Origin: Anaerolineae bacterium
GTDB taxonomy: Bacteria; Chloroflexota; Anaerolineae; Aggregatilineales; Aggregatilineaceae
Reading direction: 5' to 3'
Assembly: GCA_016926875.1 (NCBI GenBank)
Contig: JAFGNU010000043.1
Span: 37,954-101,953 of the forward strand
DNA length: 64,000 nt
Part shown: positions 60,906 through 64,000 of the stretch, piece by piece
Position numbering within the stretch: the first letter of the stretch is position 1
Layout: every line of letters begins with the position of its first letter
Position numbers and translations under genes: made by a program
The notes under the pieces: model-generated
Seen by the model: the letters and a program-made list of their open reading frames with translations, nothing else
What the model was told of the DNA's origin: nothing
Databases searched by the model: none

Positions 60906-63695
60906 ATGGCTGATAAGTATGTACCACAAGAGATTGAACCCCGCTGGGCCGAGCGCTGGGAGCGCGAAGAGTTGTACCGGTCTGTGGTTGATCCCGACCG
61001 GCCCAAGTTCTACGCGCTGACCATGCTGCCCTACCCCAGCGGTGACCTGCATATCGGGCACTGGTACGCCATGTCGCCTTCGGATGCGCGGGCACGCTGG
61101 CTGCGCATGAAGGGCTATAACGTCCTGTTTCCGATGGGGTTTGACGCGTTTGGCTTGAACGCCGAGAATGCCGCGATCAAGCGCAACATTCACCCCCGCA
61201 TCTGGACGTACAAAAACATTGATAACATGCGCCGCCAACTGCGCACGATGGGCGCGATCTTTGACTGGGAGCGCGAGGCGGTCAGCAGTGACCCGGAATA
61301 CTACAAGTGGACGCAGTGGTTCTTCCTGCAATTCTACAAAAACGGGCTGGCCTACCGCGCCGAGGCAGCGGTTGACTTTTGCCCGACGTGTAATACCACG
61401 CTGGCGCGCGAACAGGTTTGGGGCGATGACCGCCACTGCGAGCGCTGCGGCACGCCTGTGATCAAAAAAGACCTGGAGCAGTGGTTCCTGCGCACGACAG
61501 CCTATGCCGAGGAACTGCTGGATCACAGCCAGATCGACTGGCCGGAACGCGTCGAGACCATGCAAACCAACTGGATCGGGCGCAGCGAAGGCGCAGAAGT
61601 CACGTTCAGGACCGAAGACGGCGACCCGATGGAGGTCTTCACCACCCGGCCCGATACGCTGTGGGGCGCTACGTTCATGGTGCTGGCCCCGGAGCACCCG
61701 CTGGTTGAGAAGGTTACTGCCAGCGAGCAGCGCGCCGAGGTAGAAGCCTATGTAGCCGCTGCCGCACGCAAGACCGAGATCGAACGCACCGCCGAAGGCA
61801 AGGAAAAAACCGGCGTCTTCACCGGCGGCTACGCGATCAACCCGGTCAATAATGAGCGCATCCCGATCTGGGTGGCCGACTACGTGCTGATCAGCTACGG
61901 CAGCGGCGCGATCATGGCCGTGCCTGCCCACGACCAGCGCGACTTTGAGTTTGCCCGCCAGTTCAACCTGCCGATCCGGATCGTGATCCAGCCGGACGGT
62001 ATGGACGACCTGAACCCGGACAAGATGACCGAAGCCTGGCCGGGCGAAGGCGTCATGGTCAACAGTGGGCAGTTTGACGGCACCGACGCGCATTACAGCG
62101 ATGACGGCAAGAAGAATCATGCGGTCAGTGTCGTCACCGCATGGCTGGAAGAAAAAGGGATTGGGCACGGCGCGGTCAACTACCGCTTGCGCGACTGGCT
62201 GATCAGCCGCCAGCGCTACTGGGGCGCACCGATCCCGATTGTCTACTGCGACAAGTGCGGGACGATCCCTGTGCCGGAAGCAGACCTGCCCGTCCTGCTG
62301 CCACCGGATGTAGACTTCCGCCCAACCGGCGAAAGCCCGCTGCGCTATCACGAGGAATTCCTGCATACAACCTGCCCGCAGTGCGGCGGCCCGGCGACGC
62401 GCGAAACGGATACGATGGACACGTTTATGTGCTCGTCGTGGTACCACTACCGCTACCTGAGTCCGCTTTACGACGGCGGCCCGTTTGATCCCGAAGAGAG
62501 CGGCTACTGGATGCCGGTGGACCAATACACAGGCGGTATCGAGCACGCCACCATGCACCTGATGTACACGCGCTTTTTCACTAAGGCGATGCGCGACTGC
62601 GGCGTCTTTGAACCGACGGATGCTGTCGCCAGGCGGTTGGGACGCGATACAACGCACCTGTACGATGAACCCATGCTGCGGCTGTACAACCAGGGCATGA
62701 TCCTGGGCGAGCCGCGCCCCGGCGATTTGATCGTTGCTCGCGGCGCGTTCGACGGCGAGAAATTTAACGCGGAGTCGGTGCAGGTGGTGCCGTCGCTGCA
62801 TGATGCGCCATCACCTTCTGATGTGTTGGTTGCGGGCGAAGTGATGAAGCGCACCGAAACGACGCTGTCGGTCATGTCGCCGGATGGGCGTATGGTGGTG
62901 GTTGATACGGACGAGCACACCGCCTTTTCGATACCGGGTTTTGGCGAAGACGCGACGATCAACCAGATCAAGCATCACCTGGAAGTTGAGAAGATGTCCA
63001 AGACCCAGGGCAACGTCGTAGCGCCCGATGAGCTGGTCGAACGCTACGGGGCGGACGTGGTGCGCGGCTACCTGATGTTTGCCTTCCGTTGGGAACAGGG
63101 CGGTCCCTGGGACAGCCAGGGTATTCAAGGTGTGGTGCGCTGGTTGAATGATGTGTGGGCAGTGGTAGTGGATGGCGCGCCGGACGGCACGAGCGACCCG
63201 GAAGCTGAGCGCGACCTGCGCCGCAAAGTGCACCAGACGATCAGGCGCGTGTCCGATGGGTTGGAATCGTTTGGATTCAATACGTCGGTAGCGGCATTGA
63301 TGGAGCTGAAAAACACGCTGCAAGATGTAAAACGGGACGCGCATGTTTCCCTGGCAACCTGGGACGAGGCGGTCGGAACAATGCTGCTGCTGATGGCACC
63401 CTTTACGCCCTACATTGCCGAGGAACTATGGCAGCGCACCGGGCACGAGTTCAGTATCCACAACCAGCCGTGGCCGGAATATGATCCGGAGATCGCGGCG
63501 GAAGACATGATCACGCTGGTGGTCCAGGTCAACGGCAAGGTGCGTGACCGTATCGAGGTGCCCGCCGACATCAGCGAGGAAGACGCCAAGCAGTTGGCGT
63601 TGGAATCCGACGCAGCGCAGCGGCACATGGACGGCAAGGAACCGCGCAAAGTGATCTTTATCGCCAAACGCGGCATGGTGAACATCGTCGTCTGA
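60906..63695 (+). CDS. leuS: Leucyl-tRNA synthetase
   Basis: 929 residues. It charges tRNA-Leu in the cytoplasm. The HIGH motif appears as HIGH in DLHIGHWYAMSP (about 51), the KMSKS motif as KMSKT in EVEKMSKTQGNV. The editing domain has TTRPDTLWGATFMVLAPEHPL with its Thr-rich pocket, and a later DQRDFEFA segment. A zinc-type CPTC/CERC pair lies near residue 160 and a second CDKC/CPQC pair near 450. An insert before the KMSKS loop (about 590-680, containing LIVARGAFDGEKFNAESVQ) corresponds to the leucyl-specific domain. The C-terminal anticodon domain is complete. The gene follows a long regulated leader. Confidence 0.96.
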   Translation: MADKYVPQEIEPRWAERWEREELYRSVVDPDRPKFYALTMLPYPSGDLHIGHWYAMSPSDARARWLRMKGYNVLFPMGFDAFGLNAENAAIKRNIHPRIWTYKNIDNMRRQLRTMGAIFDWEREAVSSDPEYYKWTQWFFLQFYKNGLAYRAEAAVDFCPTCNTTLAREQVWGDDRHCERCGTPVIKKDLEQWFLRTTAYAEELLDHSQIDWPERVETMQTNWIGRSEGAEVTFRTEDGDPMEVFTTRPDTLWGATFMVLAPEHPLVEKVTASEQRAEVEAYVAAAARKTEIERTAEGKEKTGVFTGGYAINPVNNERIPIWVADYVLISYGSGAIMAVPAHDQRDFEFARQFNLPIRIVIQPDGMDDLNPDKMTEAWPGEGVMVNSGQFDGTDAHYSDDGKKNHAVSVVTAWLEEKGIGHGAVNYRLRDWLISRQRYWGAPIPIVYCDKCGTIPVPEADLPVLLPPDVDFRPTGESPLRYHEEFLHTTCPQCGGPATRETDTMDTFMCSSWYHYRYLSPLYDGGPFDPEESGYWMPVDQYTGGIEHATMHLMYTRFFTKAMRDCGVFEPTDAVARRLGRDTTHLYDEPMLRLYNQGMILGEPRPGDLIVARGAFDGEKFNAESVQVVPSLHDAPSPSDVLVAGEVMKRTETTLSVMSPDGRMVVVDTDEHTAFSIPGFGEDATINQIKHHLEVEKMSKTQGNVVAPDELVERYGADVVRGYLMFAFRWEQGGPWDSQGIQGVVRWLNDVWAVVVDGAPDGTSDPEAERDLRRKVHQTIRRVSDGLESFGFNTSVAALMELKNTLQDVKRDAHVSLATWDEAVGTMLLLMAPFTPYIAEELWQRTGHEFSIHNQPWPEYDPEIAAEDMITLVVQVNGKVRDRIEVPADISEEDAKQLALESDAAQRHMDGKEPRKVIFIAKRGMVNIVV

Positions 63696-63724
63696 GCCAG
63701 CCCAAGCTGAAGCCAAAAATAAGC

Positions 63725-63759
63725 GCCGGGAGCACACAGCAGGCTCCCGGCATTTTTTT
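63725..63759 (+). terminator. Rho-independent terminator of leuS
   Basis: GCCGGGAGC (63725-63733) pairs perfectly with GCTCCCGGC (63743-63751), followed by A and seven T residues. Confidence 0.93.
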
Positions 63760-63784
63760 CGCGTGGTGGTGGTTCAGCAGGTGG

Positions 63785-64000
63785 AGCTCAAGTCAACCTG
63801 TAAGCCGCGTTCTGTTCCCGCTGGAGCGGGCGGCGATCATCTATCTAGGACGCCAATTACTCGACGCCTCAAGCAACCTACCCGGAACTGATAGCGGGAC
63901 GGGCCGCCCCTTGTTCCTGCTTGGTTTTGCTCCCGGTGGGGTTTGCCTGGCCGCCGGTGTCGCCACCGGCGCCGGTGCGCTCTTACCGCACCGTTTCACC
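63785..64000 (-). ncRNA. rnpB: RNase P RNA, 3' part (runs off the window)
   Basis: Read leftward, the minus strand shows the bacterial RNase P RNA 3' hallmark ACAGAACGCGGCTTACAGG (63820-63795) and upstream segments typical of the A-type core, such as the GGTGAAACGGTGCGGTAAGAG start at the window edge and GAGGCGTCGAGTAATTGGCG. The 5' end with P1 lies beyond the window. It matures tRNA 5' ends, and is tail-to-tail with leuS. Confidence 0.92.

Noticed and set aside
60816..62801. 661-codon open frame on the minus strand opposite leuS
   Set aside because: leuS is unmistakable on the plus strand; the antisense frame shows no motif and is His/Arg/Val-rich.
1..64000. CRISPR arrays, insertion sequences, prophage or integrase genes
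   Set aside because: No regular repeats with spacers, no transposase or integrase motifs, and no terminal inverted repeats were seen. The tRNA-Ala has no nearby integrase or duplicated 3' end, so it is not an obvious attachment site.

Overview
The window reads as a piece of a bacterial chromosome with moderately high GC, most likely from the phylum Chloroflexota (Anaerolineae-like). That placement is an inference. It rests on the secreted proteins with Thr/Pro-rich linkers (lipoproteins, a transglutaminase membrane protein, an SH3b/TolB-like protein, a giant alpha-2-macroglobulin), the ABC permeases with very large insertions, and the mixture of Gram-positive style RNA control elements (T-box, S-box, L10 leader, Thr attenuator) with sigma-70 type promoters. 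I saw no phage, insertion sequence, CRISPR array or plasmid gene.

Layout. 1-3929: two outward-facing secreted lipoproteins divergent from a TgpA-like transglutaminase. 3978-5416: promoter, L10 leader with attenuator, rplJ-rplL. 5453-17070: mostly single housekeeping or conserved genes (trehalose synthase, FHA protein, TPR protein, CpaF-type ATPase, MoeB/ThiF-like enzyme, STAND/NB-ARC-TPR protein, Trm112-like protein, MBL-fold hydrolase). 17258-28911: P2-type cation ATPase, M15-like peptidase, THEP1 NTPase, MFS carrier, and a 1965-residue alpha-2-macroglobulin. 29219-34302: TolB/SH3b secreted protein, nicotinate phosphoribosyltransferase, P-loop kinase-like protein. 34492-38512: phnD-phnC-phnE uptake system. 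38732-40294: a processive-type glycosyltransferase.

40354-47449 is an aspartate-family amino-acid island: hom-lysC under a threonine attenuator (a leader peptide too short for routine gene calling), metY-metX under a SAM-I riboswitch on the other strand, and asd. Together they run from aspartate to homoserine and on to homocysteine. 47462-58298 holds a GIY-YIG/DUF123 protein, a GT-C membrane glycosyltransferase, two sugar-ABC permeases, an M23 peptidase fused to a beta-propeller, a NIF3-like protein, an enoyl-CoA hydratase and an unknown protein. 58491-59552 is a class I fructose-bisphosphate aldolase.

The most unusual part is 59836-60906, the leader of leuS. A strong promoter is followed by a T-box riboswitch whose proposed specifier is the Leu codon CTC and whose antiterminator and terminator are complete. 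A full tRNA-Ala(GGC) gene sits inside the leader, flanked by arms that pair with each other, so the tRNA occupies the place of the variable Stem III. Downstream come a 43-codon small gene, a second pair of mutually exclusive hairpins ending in a terminator, a 31-codon Leu-containing reading frame with an ideal ribosome binding site, and then leuS. The right edge carries most of rnpB (RNase P RNA) on the minus strand.
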